A stretch of DNA of 64,000 nucleotides from Bacteroidales bacterium (lineage in GTDB: Bacteria; Bacteroidota; Bacteroidia; Bacteroidales; UBA932). The notes beneath the pieces were generated by a model. That model saw only the letters and a program-made list of their open reading frames with translations, searched no databases and was not told the DNA's origin. Shown in pieces: positions 17,208 through 26,942 of the stretch. Both the position numbers and the translations under genes were made by a program. The stretch covers positions 202,050-266,049 of the forward strand of contig JAHHQQ010000001.1 in assembly GCA_020026275.1 (NCBI GenBank). The letters run 5' to 3'. Position 1 is the first letter of the stretch; each line of letters opens with the position of its first letter.

Positions 17208-18002
17208 TTATTTGGACTCCACTTTCTCAAGAGCCTTGAAATATTTGTATGAATTGACTTTCAGTTCACCTGCTGAAGCCTCATCCAGGACAATGGTGCC
17301 TGCTGGGTGGTTCTGCATAGCAGAAAGAGTCACGTAGTGGCTCATAGGGCCTTCAATAGCAGCCTGAATTGCTTTTGCTTTCTTAGGACCGAAACCGAGA
17401 ACGACTACTTCCTTTGCGCTCATCACGGTTGCAACACCTACTGACAAAGCCTGTTTAGGCACTTTGTTCATATCGTTGTCGAAGAAACGGGAGTTCACAA
17501 TCAAAGTGTCCTCTGTCAGAGTAACGATACGGGTACGGGATGAGAAAGAAGAGAATGGCTCGTTGAATGCGAGGTGGCCGTCTTCACCGACACCGCCCAA
17601 GAAGAGGTCGATACCGTCAGTAGCGGCGATAGCAGCCTCATAGTCTGCACATTCCTTCTCCAGATCAGGAGCATTGCCGTTCAGGATATGGATATTCTCT
17701 GCTGGCTCATCAATGTGGTCGAACAGATATTTATGCATGAATGACCAGTAGCTCTCAGGATGACTCTGAGGGAGGCCAACATATTCGTCCATATTGAAGG
17801 AGATGACGTTCTTGAAAGAAAGTTCACCTGCCTTGACCATACGGATCAATTCTGCATAAGTCTCGATAGGGGTTGAACCTGTGCAAAGACCAATTACGAA
17901 TGGCTTGTCTGTAATGGCAGCCTTTTCTTTGATTTTGGCTGCGATATAATGCGCTGCCCAAAGAGAACCTTCAGAGTGGTTGTCTCGAATAATTACTTTC
18001 AT
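17208..18002 (-). CDS. nagB: Glucosamine-6-phosphate deaminase
   Basis: Converts glucosamine-6-phosphate to fructose-6-phosphate and ammonia. Seen: GLCTGSTPIETY (38-49) phosphate loop, FNMDEYVGL (69-77) with catalytic Asp72, and GVGEDGHLAFNEP (137-149) with Asp141, His143 and Glu148, positions that coincide with those of the E. coli enzyme. 264 residues is full length. It follows the NagB-like/PIG-L fusion by 15 bp and is the last gene of the lacI-fusion-nagB set. Confidence 0.96.
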   Translation of the reverse strand: MKVIIRDNHSEGSLWAAHYIAAKIKEKAAITDKPFVIGLCTGSTPIETYAELIRMVKAGELSFKNVISFNMDEYVGLPQSHPESYWSFMHKYLFDHIDEPAENIHILNGNAPDLEKECADYEAAIAATDGIDLFLGGVGEDGHLAFNEPFSSFSSRTRIVTLTEDTLIVNSRFFDNDMNKVPKQALSVGVATVMSAKEVVVLGFGPKKAKAIQAAIEGPMSHYVTLSAMQNHPAGTIVLDEASAGELKVNSYKYFKALEKVESK

Positions 18003-18017
18003 GATTACTATCTATTT

Positions 18018-19952
18018 TTAATAAAGTCTCAAGAATACCTCGATGGCCTGATATTCAGCCATACCCAATTCATTGTACAGATGCGCTGTGTTCTGCGTCC
18101 TTTCTTCTGCTCTTTCCCAGAACTCACGTGGGTCGTCACCAGGAAACGGAACAATGTCTTTCTGTGAAAGGTGACGATAGATGGCATGACGTTTCTTGAT
18201 CAGTTCTGCAGGACTGAGTGGAACGGCCATATCAACACGACCCAATTCCCATTCCATCCATGCGCCACGATATAACCACACACTGGTATTTTCGAGCCAG
18301 TCCTCTCCTTCAGCCTTCAATTGCTCAAGAGCCTCCAAAGCAGCTTCCGTGCAAACTCTATGAGTACCATGAGGATCTGCCAAATCACCTGCCATATAAA
18401 CCTGGTCGGGACGGACTTCCTTGATCAGATTCTTGATAATATCCACGTCCACTTGAGTACGAGGCAACTTGGACACACCGCCAGACTCATAAAAAGGCAA
18501 ATTCAGAAAATGAGCGTTGGTCTCTTCCTTCAAGCCAAAGGAGCGGACAGCACCACGGGCTTCACTGCGACGGATAGCCGCCTTGATATCCAAAAGTTCT
18601 CTTGGTTCGGCACATCCCACTTTCTTGGAATCAATCAGCGCCTTCACTTCTGCCCTTCTGTCCTCATAGCCAAGCTGGCAAGCGGCATCCATATGCTGAT
18701 AAACCACGTCATCGTGAACAGCCACATCACCGGATGTCTCATATGCGACATGTACATCATGTCCTTGTTCCACTAGCCTGATGAAAGTTCCTCCCATTGA
18801 AATGACATCGTCATCTGGATGCGGAGAGAAAATAAGCACCCTCTTGGGAAAAGGAGAAGATTTGACAGGTCTGAATGTATCGTCTGCATTCGGCTTTCCA
18901 CCAGGCCATCCAGAGATGGTATGCTGAAGATCATTGAACACATTGATGTTGATCTTGTCATACTCTCCGTAGATTTCCAGCAACTCGCCCAAAGAATTCT
19001 CAAGATAATCACTCTGAGACAATTTGAGGATTGGCTTATGAACTCTCTGGCAAAGCCAGACCACAGCCTTCCTGACAAACTTAGGCGTCCACTCACAAGG
19101 GCCCACCATCCATGGAGACTCCACTCTGGTCAACAATTCTGCTGCCGTTTCATCTGCATAGAGGGTGACATTGTTATGTTTCTGGAAATAAGAGGCTGGA
19201 CAATCAGAAGAAAGTTCCCCTTCTGCTATTCTCTTGACAATATTGGCCTTGTCTTCACCCCACGCCATCAAAATGATACGTTTGGCGGACATCAAAGTAT
19301 CGATGCCAAGTGTAATGGCAGATTTCGGAGTGTTCCTCATATCCCTGTTGAAGTCTTTGACCAGTCTTTTTCTTGTCTGATAGGAAATGAGAGTGGTACG
19401 GGTGCAGCTGTTCTCGGCAACACCTACCTCATTGAAGGCAACTTCTCCTTTGGTACCGAAGCCACCCACAAACAAATCAAGATTTCTGGACTTCCTGTCA
19501 AATTCATCACAATAGTCAGAAACCTCGTCCCCAGAAACATTTGTATCCGGTATGAATATATTTTCAGATGGAATATCTATTTTAGAAAGAAGACACTCCC
19601 TAAGAGTCTTGTTCTTGGACTCTGCCGCTGTGGATGGCTCCGGATAATATTCACATGCAGAGATAATCTCTACATTTTTGAAAGACACCTTGCCTGCCTC
19701 ATAAAGCTTCACAAGTTCCGGATAGATTGCCATCAGTGATTTTCCAGTAGAAAATCCCAATTTGAACTTCAATCCAAGATTTGCTGATTCAGATTCCTTG
19801 ATGGATTTCACGATGCTTTCAGCAATCGTACGTCCTGCATCTGCCGTATCTGCAAAGATTTCAGTCCTGATCTTTTCAAAACTGTGGAGGATACCCTTGG
19901 GAAGGTTTTTCTCAATCAGACCCCCATCTTTTGGTAATGTAAAGTGCTTCAT
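18018..19952 (-). CDS. NagB-like pseudoenzyme domain fused to a PIG-L (LmbE) deacetylase
   Basis: A 644-residue two-domain protein. Residues about 35-290 are homologous to NagB (FKLGFSTGKSLMAIYP; GGFGTKGEVAFNEVG), but Asp72 is Cys100, Asp141 is Lys168 and His143 is Glu170; only Glu148 (Glu175) remains, so deaminase activity is unlikely. Residues about 368-644 form a PIG-L N-deacetylase domain with the zinc motif SPHPDDDVISMGGT (376-389) and a later ADPHGTHR supplying the third ligand. Similar fusions occur in other Bacteroides next to nagB. A role in deacetylating an amino sugar before NagB is inferred from domain content and position. Confidence 0.9.
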   Translation of the reverse strand: MKHFTLPKDGGLIEKNLPKGILHSFEKIRTEIFADTADAGRTIAESIVKSIKESESANLGLKFKLGFSTGKSLMAIYPELVKLYEAGKVSFKNVEIISACEYYPEPSTAAESKNKTLRECLLSKIDIPSENIFIPDTNVSGDEVSDYCDEFDRKSRNLDLFVGGFGTKGEVAFNEVGVAENSCTRTTLISYQTRKRLVKDFNRDMRNTPKSAITLGIDTLMSAKRIILMAWGEDKANIVKRIAEGELSSDCPASYFQKHNNVTLYADETAAELLTRVESPWMVGPCEWTPKFVRKAVVWLCQRVHKPILKLSQSDYLENSLGELLEIYGEYDKININVFNDLQHTISGWPGGKPNADDTFRPVKSSPFPKRVLIFSPHPDDDVISMGGTFIRLVEQGHDVHVAYETSGDVAVHDDVVYQHMDAACQLGYEDRRAEVKALIDSKKVGCAEPRELLDIKAAIRRSEARGAVRSFGLKEETNAHFLNLPFYESGGVSKLPRTQVDVDIIKNLIKEVRPDQVYMAGDLADPHGTHRVCTEAALEALEQLKAEGEDWLENTSVWLYRGAWMEWELGRVDMAVPLSPAELIKKRHAIYRHLSQKDIVPFPGDDPREFWERAEERTQNTAHLYNELGMAEYQAIEVFLRLY

Positions 19953-19992
19953 TTTTTATATTGCGCTATTAGTTGTTTCGACATTACAGAAT

Positions 19993-21015
19993 TCATTTCT
20001 TCTGTGTGGATCCTCCGACAATCAATTTTGGAGTCAGTACAATCTCTTCACTTGGTTTGCCCTTTATCATGTCCACCAACACATCCACCGATTTCTCTCC
20101 CAACTGTCTGAGAGGTTGCACAATATGCGTGACCGTTGTCTCATACAGACTATAGATGTCACTTTCGTCAAATCCGACAATCGCTATATCCTGTGGAATT
20201 TTCAGCTTGAGTTTTTTTATAGCGGACAGAGCGAGCGCTGATAGTGTATAAGTTGGCAGGAACATGCCATCTACGCCTCTCTCTACAGCATCCTTGATAA
20301 TCTTCTCTACATCTCTGGCAGACTCTCCATAGGAAGTATAGTGAATCTTCACTTTATCATACAAATCCCTCTTCATCATCGCTTCGCGATAACCTTTCTC
20401 TCTTTCTGAAAGACTGGAAATGCTCAAATTATATGAAATCATCTCGATATTGCTGTATCCATTATCCAACAATTCATTGGTCGCCATAGCACCGGCTTCT
20501 CTATCATTGAGGAGAACTTTTCCCACTCCCTTCATTGTTTCAATGTTCCTGTCCAGCAAGACAACTGGCACCCTGGCATCCAATGCTTTCTGGATAGCCG
20601 CCTCACTACCTGCACAAGGAGCTACTATCACACCATCGATATTGTGCGCCAAAACGGCATCCATTGTATGATCCAGTTTGGTCGCTTTCTCGTCTGAGCT
20701 GGCAAAGAATACTGTATAGCCGAACTCCTGCGCACGATCCTCCACACAACGGGAGATTCCTGCAAAAAATTTATTGGAAATGTCATTCGGGATGACAGCT
20801 ATAGAATTAGACTTTCCGCTTCGTAGGGATGCCGCTGCAAAATTTCTCCTATAACCTAAACGCTGGGCCACCTGAAGAACTCTCTTCGCTGTATTAGGAT
20901 TTACAGGACAGTCCAGATTGCCCTCACTATCTCTTTTGGCATTCATTACAAAAGAGACCAATGTGACAGAAACATTTGCTTCACGCGCCACGTCGCGAAT
21001 CGTAACTCTTTTCAT
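19993..21015 (-). CDS. LacI-family transcriptional regulator
   Basis: 340 residues: an N-terminal LacI helix-turn-helix (VTIRDVAREANVSVTLVSFV, residues 3-22) and hinge, then a periplasmic-binding-protein-like sensor domain from about 70 (SNSIAVIPNDISNKFFAGI ... DGVIVAPCAGSE ... IAIVGFDESD). An insert near 28-36 (RDSEGNLDC) lengthens the DNA-binding head. It lies directly upstream of the fusion gene and nagB in the same direction, so it probably senses an amino-sugar metabolite and controls this cluster; no operator can be pinned down by eye. Confidence 0.92.
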   Translation of the reverse strand: MKRVTIRDVAREANVSVTLVSFVMNAKRDSEGNLDCPVNPNTAKRVLQVAQRLGYRRNFAAASLRSGKSNSIAVIPNDISNKFFAGISRCVEDRAQEFGYTVFFASSDEKATKLDHTMDAVLAHNIDGVIVAPCAGSEAAIQKALDARVPVVLLDRNIETMKGVGKVLLNDREAGAMATNELLDNGYSNIEMISYNLSISSLSEREKGYREAMMKRDLYDKVKIHYTSYGESARDVEKIIKDAVERGVDGMFLPTYTLSALALSAIKKLKLKIPQDIAIVGFDESDIYSLYETTVTHIVQPLRQLGEKSVDVLVDMIKGKPSEEIVLTPKLIVGGSTQKK

Positions 21016-21275
21016 AACTAAATTTTTATCTATTCAATCGAGCATCACCAAGATAAAACCTTCGAATATATCACTACACCTGAAGATTTTGGAAAGCCCT
21101 ATAGTTCTCTTGCGTTTAGCCCTTTTTTACACAATCAATACGCAAGATAGTAAAAATACCAATCATTTGAAATAAAAAGAACCATCATTTTGAATAATCC
21201 CCAAATGGCTTCTGGATATATTTTCCATCCAGAAGCCCATACATACACTGATTACTAAAATATTATGAATATATA
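21016..21275. other. Intergenic region between lacI and hppA
   Basis: 260 bp of AT-rich sequence. It should hold the lacI promoter (minus strand), but no exact TAnnTTTG is found; TATCTTGG on the minus strand around 21051-21058 is a loose match. The only clear structure is the hairpin at 21207-21237. Confidence 0.5.
21207..21237 (-). terminator. Probable terminator of hppA
   Basis: Perfect 10-bp stem GGCTTCTGGA / TCCAGAAGCC with an 11-base loop, about 40 bp beyond the hppA stop. The following minus-strand sequence has only a short T run, so efficiency is uncertain. Confidence 0.55.
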
Positions 21276-23453
21276 TCAACAATGCAGAAGTACAGTCAGT
21301 CCTGCCATGACAATAGACACCATACTCATCAACTTGATGAGTATGTTCAATGAAGGACCGGAGGTGTCCTTGAATGGATCACCGACGGTGTCTCCTACAA
21401 TAGTCGCCTTATGAGATTCTGAGTTCTTGCCGCCAAAATGACCTTCTTCCACATATTTCTTGGCATTGTCCCAGGCGCCGCCGGAATTGGCCAAGAAAAT
21501 GGCCAATACAAAACCAGCACCCAAACCTCCGGCAAGCAAACCGATGACACCGGCAGGCCCTAGAAGAAGTCCTGTGAGAACAGGAACAACAATGGCCAAT
21601 ATAGATGGAGCCAGCATTTCTTTCTGAGCGGCAAGCGTAGAAATTTGTACACAACTTTTATAGTCAGGTCTCTGTCTACCTTCCAAGATACCGGCAATTT
21701 CTTTGAACTGACGACGCACCTCCACTACCATCTTCTGTGCCGCACGGCCAACTGCATTCATGGTCATTCCACAAAACAGGAAGGCCATCATGGAACCGAT
21801 AAAGATACCGGCCAGCACCACTGGATTCATCAAGGTAACATTGAAATAATCTACCATATCAGGAATCGTCGCCTGAGTAATATCTGGAATACCCGACAAT
21901 TCCTTGCCAAGCGCGTGCAGGGCAATCTTGATTTCTTCTATATAAGAAGCAAGCAGGGCAAGAGCAGTCAAAGCGGCAGACCCAATGGCAAAGCCTTTTC
22001 CTGTTGCCGCAGTCGTATTGCCTAGAGCATCCAAAACATCGGTACGCTCACGCACCATCGGCTCCAGTTCACTCATCTGAGCATTGCCACCCGCATTGTC
22101 CGCAATCGGTCCATATGCATCGGTAGCCAAGGTAATGCCCAAGGTTGACAACATACCAACTGCAGCGATACTGATACCATACAAACCTATACCCAAAGAC
22201 GAAACATCAAATGAGAACTCTGTCGCAAAAGCATAAGACAGCAAGATGGCAACAACAATTGTGACAACTGGGACTGCCGTAGAAATCATACCCAGACCGA
22301 CCCCTCCGATAACGACAGTTGCAGGACCTGTTTTCGCGCTTTCCGCCAATTTCCGGGTTGGTTTATAGGAATGGGAAGTATAATATTCTGTTGCTTTTCC
22401 AATGATGACACCTGCCAGCAAACCTGTAATGACGGACAAAGACATCTGCCACCAGTTCTCGAAGCCCAGCAGAAAGAAGATGCCAAAAGTCAGCACACCG
22501 ATGAGAGCAGCGCTGAGGTTGGTGCCCACATTCAATGATTTGAGCAGGGACATAAGATCCGCCCCGTCTTTGGTTCTGACCACAAAGATTCCGACAAGGG
22601 AAACAATCACGCCGATGGCGGCAATTATCATTGGGGCGAAAATCGCCTTGGTCTGCAAGGCAGTGTCTCCGAAGAAGGCAGATGCACCCAGCGCCATCGT
22701 TGCCAGGATGGAACCGCAATAAGACTCATACAAGTCAGCACCCATACCTGCCACGTCACCCACATTGTCACCCACGTTGTCAGCTATGGTTGCCGGATTG
22801 CGTGGGTCATCTTCTGGAATATTCGCTTCAACCTTACCCACAATATCTGCGCCGACATCTGCCGCCTTGGTATAGATACCGCCACCGACACGGGCAAACA
22901 ATGCTTGCGTGGAAGCGCCCATGCCAAATGTGAGCATCGTAGTTGTAATGACGACGAGTTTCTGGCCTGCATCTGGATTGTCGACAAAGGCATTGAGCAC
23001 TAGCCACCAGATGGAAATGTCCAGCAGTCCAAGGCCGACCACGGTCAATCCCATGACAGCACCGGAACGGAAGGCGAGTTTAAGTCCCGAATTGAGAGAA
23101 CGCGACACAGCATTTGCAGTTCGGGCTGAAGCATATGTCGCCGTCTTCATGCCGATAAAACCTGCAAGTGCGGAAAAGAAACCTCCTGTCAAGAAAGCAA
23201 ACGGCACCCATGGATTTTGTACTTTGAAACCGTATGCGAGAATCGCGAAAAAAATAGCCAGCACCACAAAGACAATGGAAACAATTTTATATTGCTGTTT
23301 CAGATAGGCCATTGCACCCTCTCTGACATACTGTGCTATTTCCCTCATTGTAACAGATCCCTCACTTTCCTTCATCATCTGATGAAAGAAAAACCATGCG
23401 AAAAACAGTGCGATAACAGCCGCTGCCGGCACCAGATAAAATAGATAATCCAT
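21276..23453 (-). CDS. hppA: Membrane-bound ion-pumping pyrophosphatase
   Basis: 725-residue integral membrane enzyme (about 16 helices) coupling pyrophosphate hydrolysis to ion transport. Seen: DVGADIVGKVE (199-209), the substrate-binding DDPRNPATIADNVGDNVGD (215-233), and near residue 480 the GNTTAATGKGFAIGS segment in which Ala replaces the Lys found in K+-independent enzymes; this marks a K+-dependent type. In Bacteroidota such enzymes usually pump Na+ (or Na+ and H+), but the ion is not certain from sequence. Transcribed alone from the promoter at 23524-23553. Confidence 0.93.
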   Translation of the reverse strand: MDYLFYLVPAAAVIALFFAWFFFHQMMKESEGSVTMREIAQYVREGAMAYLKQQYKIVSIVFVVLAIFFAILAYGFKVQNPWVPFAFLTGGFFSALAGFIGMKTATYASARTANAVSRSLNSGLKLAFRSGAVMGLTVVGLGLLDISIWWLVLNAFVDNPDAGQKLVVITTTMLTFGMGASTQALFARVGGGIYTKAADVGADIVGKVEANIPEDDPRNPATIADNVGDNVGDVAGMGADLYESYCGSILATMALGASAFFGDTALQTKAIFAPMIIAAIGVIVSLVGIFVVRTKDGADLMSLLKSLNVGTNLSAALIGVLTFGIFFLLGFENWWQMSLSVITGLLAGVIIGKATEYYTSHSYKPTRKLAESAKTGPATVVIGGVGLGMISTAVPVVTIVVAILLSYAFATEFSFDVSSLGIGLYGISIAAVGMLSTLGITLATDAYGPIADNAGGNAQMSELEPMVRERTDVLDALGNTTAATGKGFAIGSAALTALALLASYIEEIKIALHALGKELSGIPDITQATIPDMVDYFNVTLMNPVVLAGIFIGSMMAFLFCGMTMNAVGRAAQKMVVEVRRQFKEIAGILEGRQRPDYKSCVQISTLAAQKEMLAPSILAIVVPVLTGLLLGPAGVIGLLAGGLGAGFVLAIFLANSGGAWDNAKKYVEEGHFGGKNSESHKATIVGDTVGDPFKDTSGPSLNILIKLMSMVSIVMAGLTVLLHC

Positions 23454-23492
23454 ACTGTTTGTTATTTTACGAAATACTATATAACGTTTTAG

Positions 23493-23524
23493 GTTTTCAA
23501 ACCGAAAGTCATTGGTTTGAAAAC
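23493..23524. repeat. Inverted repeat at the hppA transcription start
   Basis: Two perfect 11-base arms (GTTTTCAAACC at 23493-23503 and its complement at 23514-23524) with a 10-base spacer. The right arm touches the -7 element, so the repeat covers the likely start site and first transcribed bases: operator-like placement. Confidence 0.7.
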
Positions 23525-23553
23525 AAAATTAGTAAAATTTATCATTTGACAAA
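23524..23553 (-). promoter_or_regulatory. Promoter of hppA
   Basis: Minus strand TTTG (23550-23553), 18 bp, then TAATTTTG (23524-23531), fitting TTTG/TAnnTTTG. The expected 5' leader is about 60-65 bases. Confidence 0.65.
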
Positions 23554-23567
23554 CAGAAATGCACAAA

Positions 23568-23599
23568 AAAAGAGGCGTTCCATCAGGAACACCTCTTTT
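23568..23599 (-). terminator. Terminator of the rplP-rplQ ribosomal operon
   Basis: 14-bp stem closing a 4-base loop, with one G-U wobble when read as minus-strand RNA, ending in TTTT and followed by further T residues (TTTTTTTGTGC). It lies 20 bp after the rplQ stop. Confidence 0.88.
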
Positions 23600-23618
23600 C
23601 CTCATTATTGTAGATAGA

Positions 23619-24098
23619 TTACTCTGCTTTTGGAGCTTCTTCAGCCTGTGCCTCGGCTACTGGAGCCTCTGCTTTCTTTGCACGGCTACGACGAGTTGTC
23701 TTCTTGGCCTCTTTCTTAGGAGCTGCGGAAAGAGCTGCCTCGTTGAAATCAACGAACTCGATAAGAGCCATTTCAGCACCGTCACCCTGACGGAAACCAG
23801 TGTGAAGGACACGGAGGTATCCACCTGGACGATTTGCGATCTTAGGTGCAATTGTGCGGAAGAGCTCAGTAACAGCCTCTTTATTCTTGAGGTAGCTGAA
23901 AACTACACGACGGGAATGAGTTGAGTCATCCTTGGATTTAGTAACGAGTGGTTCAAGATATCTCTTGAGAGCCTTTGCCTTAGCCACTGTCGTATTGATT
24001 CTCTTATGACGAACAAGAGAGACAGACATATTTGCAAGCAGTGCATTGCGATGGCCAGCCTGACGTCCAAGGTGATTAATTGCTTTATTGTGCCTCAT
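23619..24098 (-). CDS. rplQ: 50S ribosomal protein L17
   Basis: Seen: [23 protein letters not shown] (residues 2-24), [24 protein letters not shown], and [23 protein letters not shown], the L17 core, within about 120 residues. Residues 125-159 are an added Lys/Ala/Glu-rich tail ([12 protein letters not shown] ... EEAPKAE), common in Bacteroidota L17 proteins. Last gene of the operon, 2 bp after rpoA. Confidence 0.97.
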   Translation of the reverse strand: MRHNKAINHLGRQAGHRNALLANMSVSLVRHKRINTTVAKAKALKRYLEPLVTKSKDDSTHSRRVVFSYLKNKEAVTELFRTIAPKIANRPGGYLRVLHTGFRQGDGAEMALIEFVDFNEAALSAAPKKEAKKTTRRSRAKKAEAPVAEAQAEEAPKAE

Positions 24099-24100
24099 GA

Positions 24101-25108
24101 TTATACGTTCTTTTTCTTAGGTTCAATATTATATTTCCTGACATCCATTCCAAATGACAATTTCATTTTCTCCACGAGAATGTCAATCTCATTGAGTGAC
24201 TTCTTGCCAAAGTTTCTGAGTTTCATCAACTCTGCCTTTGAATAAGAAACCAAGTCAGCGAAGGTGTCGATGTCTGCAGCTTTCAGGCAGTTGTATGCTC
24301 TGACAGTAAGACCCATATCTGACAACTTGGTCAGAAGGATGTGTCTGATGCGCAGTGACTCTTCGTCCAACTCCTTGGAATCAGCCTCGATGGCGCTTTC
24401 AAGGGTCAATTTCTTGTCATCAGTGAACAACATGAAATGGTAAATGAGAATGTTTGCAGCCTCCTGCAAAGCCAGATTCGGAGAGATGGAGCCATCGGTC
24501 TCGATCTCCAAATTCAGCTTCTCATAGTCAGTCTTCTGCTCTACACGCCAGTTTTCAACTTTCCAGTTGACATTGCGGATTGGGGTATAGATTGCATCGA
24601 TAGGAATCAGACCGATCTCAGCATTCTCATCCCTTCTCTCATCAGCTGGAACGAAACCACGGCCTTTGGTGATTGTAAGTTCAATCTCCAATTTTACAGA
24701 TGGCTCCAATGTGCAGATGTGCAACTCAGGATTAAGCACCTTAAAAGAAGACAATCCTTTTGAGATATGCTCTGCAGTAAACTCCTGTTTACCACTGATA
24801 GTGATATTTGCTGTCTCTGTATCAACAGAATCCACCATCCTCTTCAATCTTACTTGTTTAAGATTTAAGATAATGTCCTGCATACCCTCGATAACTCCAG
24901 GGATGGTCGCGAATTCCTGATCCACACCTGAAATCTTGATCGAGCTGATAGCAAAACCTTCCAGAGAAGAGATAAGAATGCGACGAAGAGCATTACCAAT
25001 AGTCTGACCATATCCAGGCTCAAGTGGTCTGAATTCGAAGCGACCAACGGTGTCTGTTCCTTCGAGCATTATAACCTCGTCTGGTTTCTGAAATGCTAAG
25101 ATTGCCAT
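24101..25108 (-). CDS. rpoA: RNA polymerase alpha subunit
   Basis: 335 residues. N-terminal dimerisation domain: [29 protein letters not shown] segment (residues 26-50, with [10 protein letters not shown]), [15 protein letters not shown]-terminal domain after an acidic linker: [22 protein letters not shown] and [11 protein letters not shown], which contacts upstream DNA and activators. It sits between rpsD and rplQ as in other Bacteroidota. Confidence 0.97.
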   Translation of the reverse strand: MAILAFQKPDEVIMLEGTDTVGRFEFRPLEPGYGQTIGNALRRILISSLEGFAISSIKISGVDQEFATIPGVIEGMQDIILNLKQVRLKRMVDSVDTETANITISGKQEFTAEHISKGLSSFKVLNPELHICTLEPSVKLEIELTITKGRGFVPADERRDENAEIGLIPIDAIYTPIRNVNWKVENWRVEQKTDYEKLNLEIETDGSISPNLALQEAANILIYHFMLFTDDKKLTLESAIEADSKELDEESLRIRHILLTKLSDMGLTVRAYNCLKAADIDTFADLVSYSKAELMKLRNFGKKSLNEIDILVEKMKLSFGMDVRKYNIEPKKKNV

Positions 25109-25132
25109 AATATTTCTTTTTGGTGTTAATTA

Positions 25133-25738
25133 TTACTTAGAGTAAAGGTCAACGATAAGCTGCTCGTTGATATTCTCAGGAATCTCTGCTCTTGTAGGGA
25201 CATTGAGGAATTTACCGACCAATGTCTTAGCATCGAACTCCAACCATGAATATTTTTTTGCAGAAGCGACACTGTTGGTGATTACTTCCAAGCTCTTTGA
25301 TCTCTCTCTTACAGCTACAACGTCACCCTGCTTCAAAAGAACGGATGGAATGTTGCAGACCTCACCGTTAAGGGTGATGTGACAGTGCAAAACGAGCTGT
25401 CTTGCAGCTGCTCTGGTAGGAGCGATACCAAGACGATAGACAATATTGTCAAGTCTTGATTCAAGAAGGATGATAAGGTTCTCACCTTTCTGTCCAGCCA
25501 TACGTGAAGCTTTCTCATATGTATTGCGGAACTGTCTTTCAAGAACTCCGTACATATATTTGGCCTTCTGTTTCTCTTTCAACTGACTACCGTATTCAGT
25601 AGCCTTTCTTGCACGCTTTCTAGCCGGGCCATGCTGTCCTGGAGGAAAACTTCTTTTCTCAAAGTATTTGTCTGCTCCATAGATAGGTTCGCCGAACTTA
25701 CGTGCGATTTTGGTACTTGGTCCAATATATCTTGCCAT
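25133..25738 (-). CDS. rpsD: 30S ribosomal protein S4
   Basis: 201 residues: N-terminal [19 protein letters not shown] without the zinc-binding cysteines (C-minus type), then [21 protein letters not shown] and the S4 RNA-binding domain [31 protein letters not shown]. It binds 16S rRNA early in 30S assembly and in many bacteria represses its own operon. Confidence 0.97.
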   Translation of the reverse strand: MARYIGPSTKIARKFGEPIYGADKYFEKRSFPPGQHGPARKRARKATEYGSQLKEKQKAKYMYGVLERQFRNTYEKASRMAGQKGENLIILLESRLDNIVYRLGIAPTRAAARQLVLHCHITLNGEVCNIPSVLLKQGDVVAVRERSKSLEVITNSVASAKKYSWLEFDAKTLVGKFLNVPTRAEIPENINEQLIVDLYSK

Positions 25739-25763
25739 AGTAATTGATCTTTAAAAATTAAAA

Positions 25764-26153
25764 TTAAACTTTACGACGGCCTTTTGGTCTGCACCCGTTG
25801 TGAGGCATTGGTGTCACGTCTACGATTTCAGTCACCTCGATACCAGCATTGTTGATAGTTCTGATAGCAGACTCTCTACCGGCACCTGGACCTTTCACAT
25901 ACACTTTAACCTTACGTAAACCTGCGTCGAAGGCTGTTTTGGCAGCATCCTCAGCAGCCACCTGAGCAGCATAAGGAGTGTTCTTCTTAGAACCTCTGAA
26001 TCCACTCTTTCCTGCTGATGACCAGCTGATAACCTGGCCAACATTGTTGGTAAGAGCAATGATGACGTTATTGAAGGTTGATGAAATATGAGCTTCACCA
26101 GTCGCTTCAACTTTAACGACTCTCTTTTTTGCAGTTGTTGTTTTCTTTGCCAT
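25764..26153 (-). CDS. rpsK: 30S ribosomal protein S11
   Basis: 129 residues with the family blocks [15 protein letters not shown] (22-36), [21 protein letters not shown] and [15 protein letters not shown], and the conserved end [18 protein letters not shown]. It lines the mRNA exit platform. Located between rpsM and rpsD. Confidence 0.97.
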   Translation of the reverse strand: MAKKTTTAKKRVVKVEATGEAHISSTFNNVIIALTNNVGQVISWSSAGKSGFRGSKKNTPYAAQVAAEDAAKTAFDAGLRKVKVYVKGPGAGRESAIRTINNAGIEVTEIVDVTPMPHNGCRPKGRRKV

Positions 26154-26166
26154 AATTCATCAGTTT

Positions 26167-26544
26167 TTATTTGGTTGCTTTCTTCTTGTTTGCAACAGTC
26201 TTCCTCTTTCCCTTTCTTGTACGGGCATTGTTCTTGGTGCTCTGACCACGGACAGGAAGACCGATACGATGACGGATTCCTCTGTAGCAACCGATATCCA
26301 TAAGACGTTTGATGTTCATCTGGACAGTTGAACGAAGTTCACCTTCAATCTTGTAGTCGCTAGCGATGATTGAACGGATCTTTGCGAGCTGATCATCATC
26401 CCATTCGCTAACCTTGGTGTTATAATCGATACCGCAAGCATCAAGAATCTGTCTAGCTGATGAGCGGCCGATACCGAAGATATAGGTAAGACCTATCTCT
26501 CCTCTTTTATTGTTGGGTAAATCAACACCGGCTATTCTTGCCAT
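26167..26544 (-). CDS. rpsM: 30S ribosomal protein S13
   Basis: 125 residues starting [26 protein letters not shown], with the helix-two-turn-helix DNA/RNA contact region and the C-terminal [20 protein letters not shown] tail that contacts P-site tRNA and bridges to the 50S. Typical length and position after rpmJ. Confidence 0.97.
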   Translation of the reverse strand: MARIAGVDLPNNKRGEIGLTYIFGIGRSSARQILDACGIDYNTKVSEWDDDQLAKIRSIIASDYKIEGELRSTVQMNIKRLMDIGCYRGIRHRIGLPVRGQSTKNNARTRKGKRKTVANKKKATK

Positions 26545-26580
26545 AATTTATATTAACTTTATTTGTTATACAACTGAATA

Positions 26581-26697
26581 TTATCCTTGGCGCATTTTGA
26601 ACTTAGGATTCTTCTTGCAAATCACGTAAAGATGACCTTTACGTCTTACAATTTTGCAATCCTCGCTGCGCTTTTTGATGGATGTCTTGATTTTCAT
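26581..26697 (-). CDS. rpmJ: 50S ribosomal protein L36
   Basis: A 38-residue ORF found by reading between rpsM and inf[20 protein letters not shown] then [19 protein letters not shown]. This is the standard L36 pattern, but of the four zinc ligands of the classical form only Cys14 and Cys27 are kept; Cys11 is Ser and the final His is Phe, so zinc binding is probably lost. It starts 13 bp after the infA stop. Confidence 0.95.
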   Translation of the reverse strand: MKIKTSIKKRSEDCKIVRRKGHLYVICKKNPKFKMRQG

Positions 26698-26710
26698 ATT
26701 GCAAAAAATT

Positions 26711-26929
26711 TTATTTGTATCTGAAGCAAATGCGTCCTTTGGTCAAATCATAAGGTGACATTTCGACCCGAACCCTGTCACCGAGGAGAATATGTATGAA
26801 ATTCTGCCTCATTTTTCCGGATATATGGGCAAGGATCACGTGTCCGTTCTCCAGTTCAACTTTGAACATTGCATTAGGAAGTGTCTCTACGATTACTCCA
26901 TCTTGCTCTATAGCTGCCTGTTTTGACAT
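26711..26929 (-). CDS. infA: Translation initiation factor IF-1
   Basis: 72 residues forming an S1/OB domain: [32 protein letters not shown] and [22 protein letters not shown], closely following the bacterial IF-1 pattern. It binds the ribosomal A site during initiation. It lies between map and rpmJ in the spc part of the operon, the usual Bacteroidota order. Confidence 0.97.
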   Translation of the reverse strand: MSKQAAIEQDGVIVETLPNAMFKVELENGHVILAHISGKMRQNFIHILLGDRVRVEMSPYDLTKGRICFRYK

Positions 26930-26942
26930 TTAGAATCTCACT

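Noticed and set aside
17127..17215. Terminator between nagB and the transketolase genes
   Set aside because: The inverted repeats there are short and imperfect with long loops and lack a T-run.
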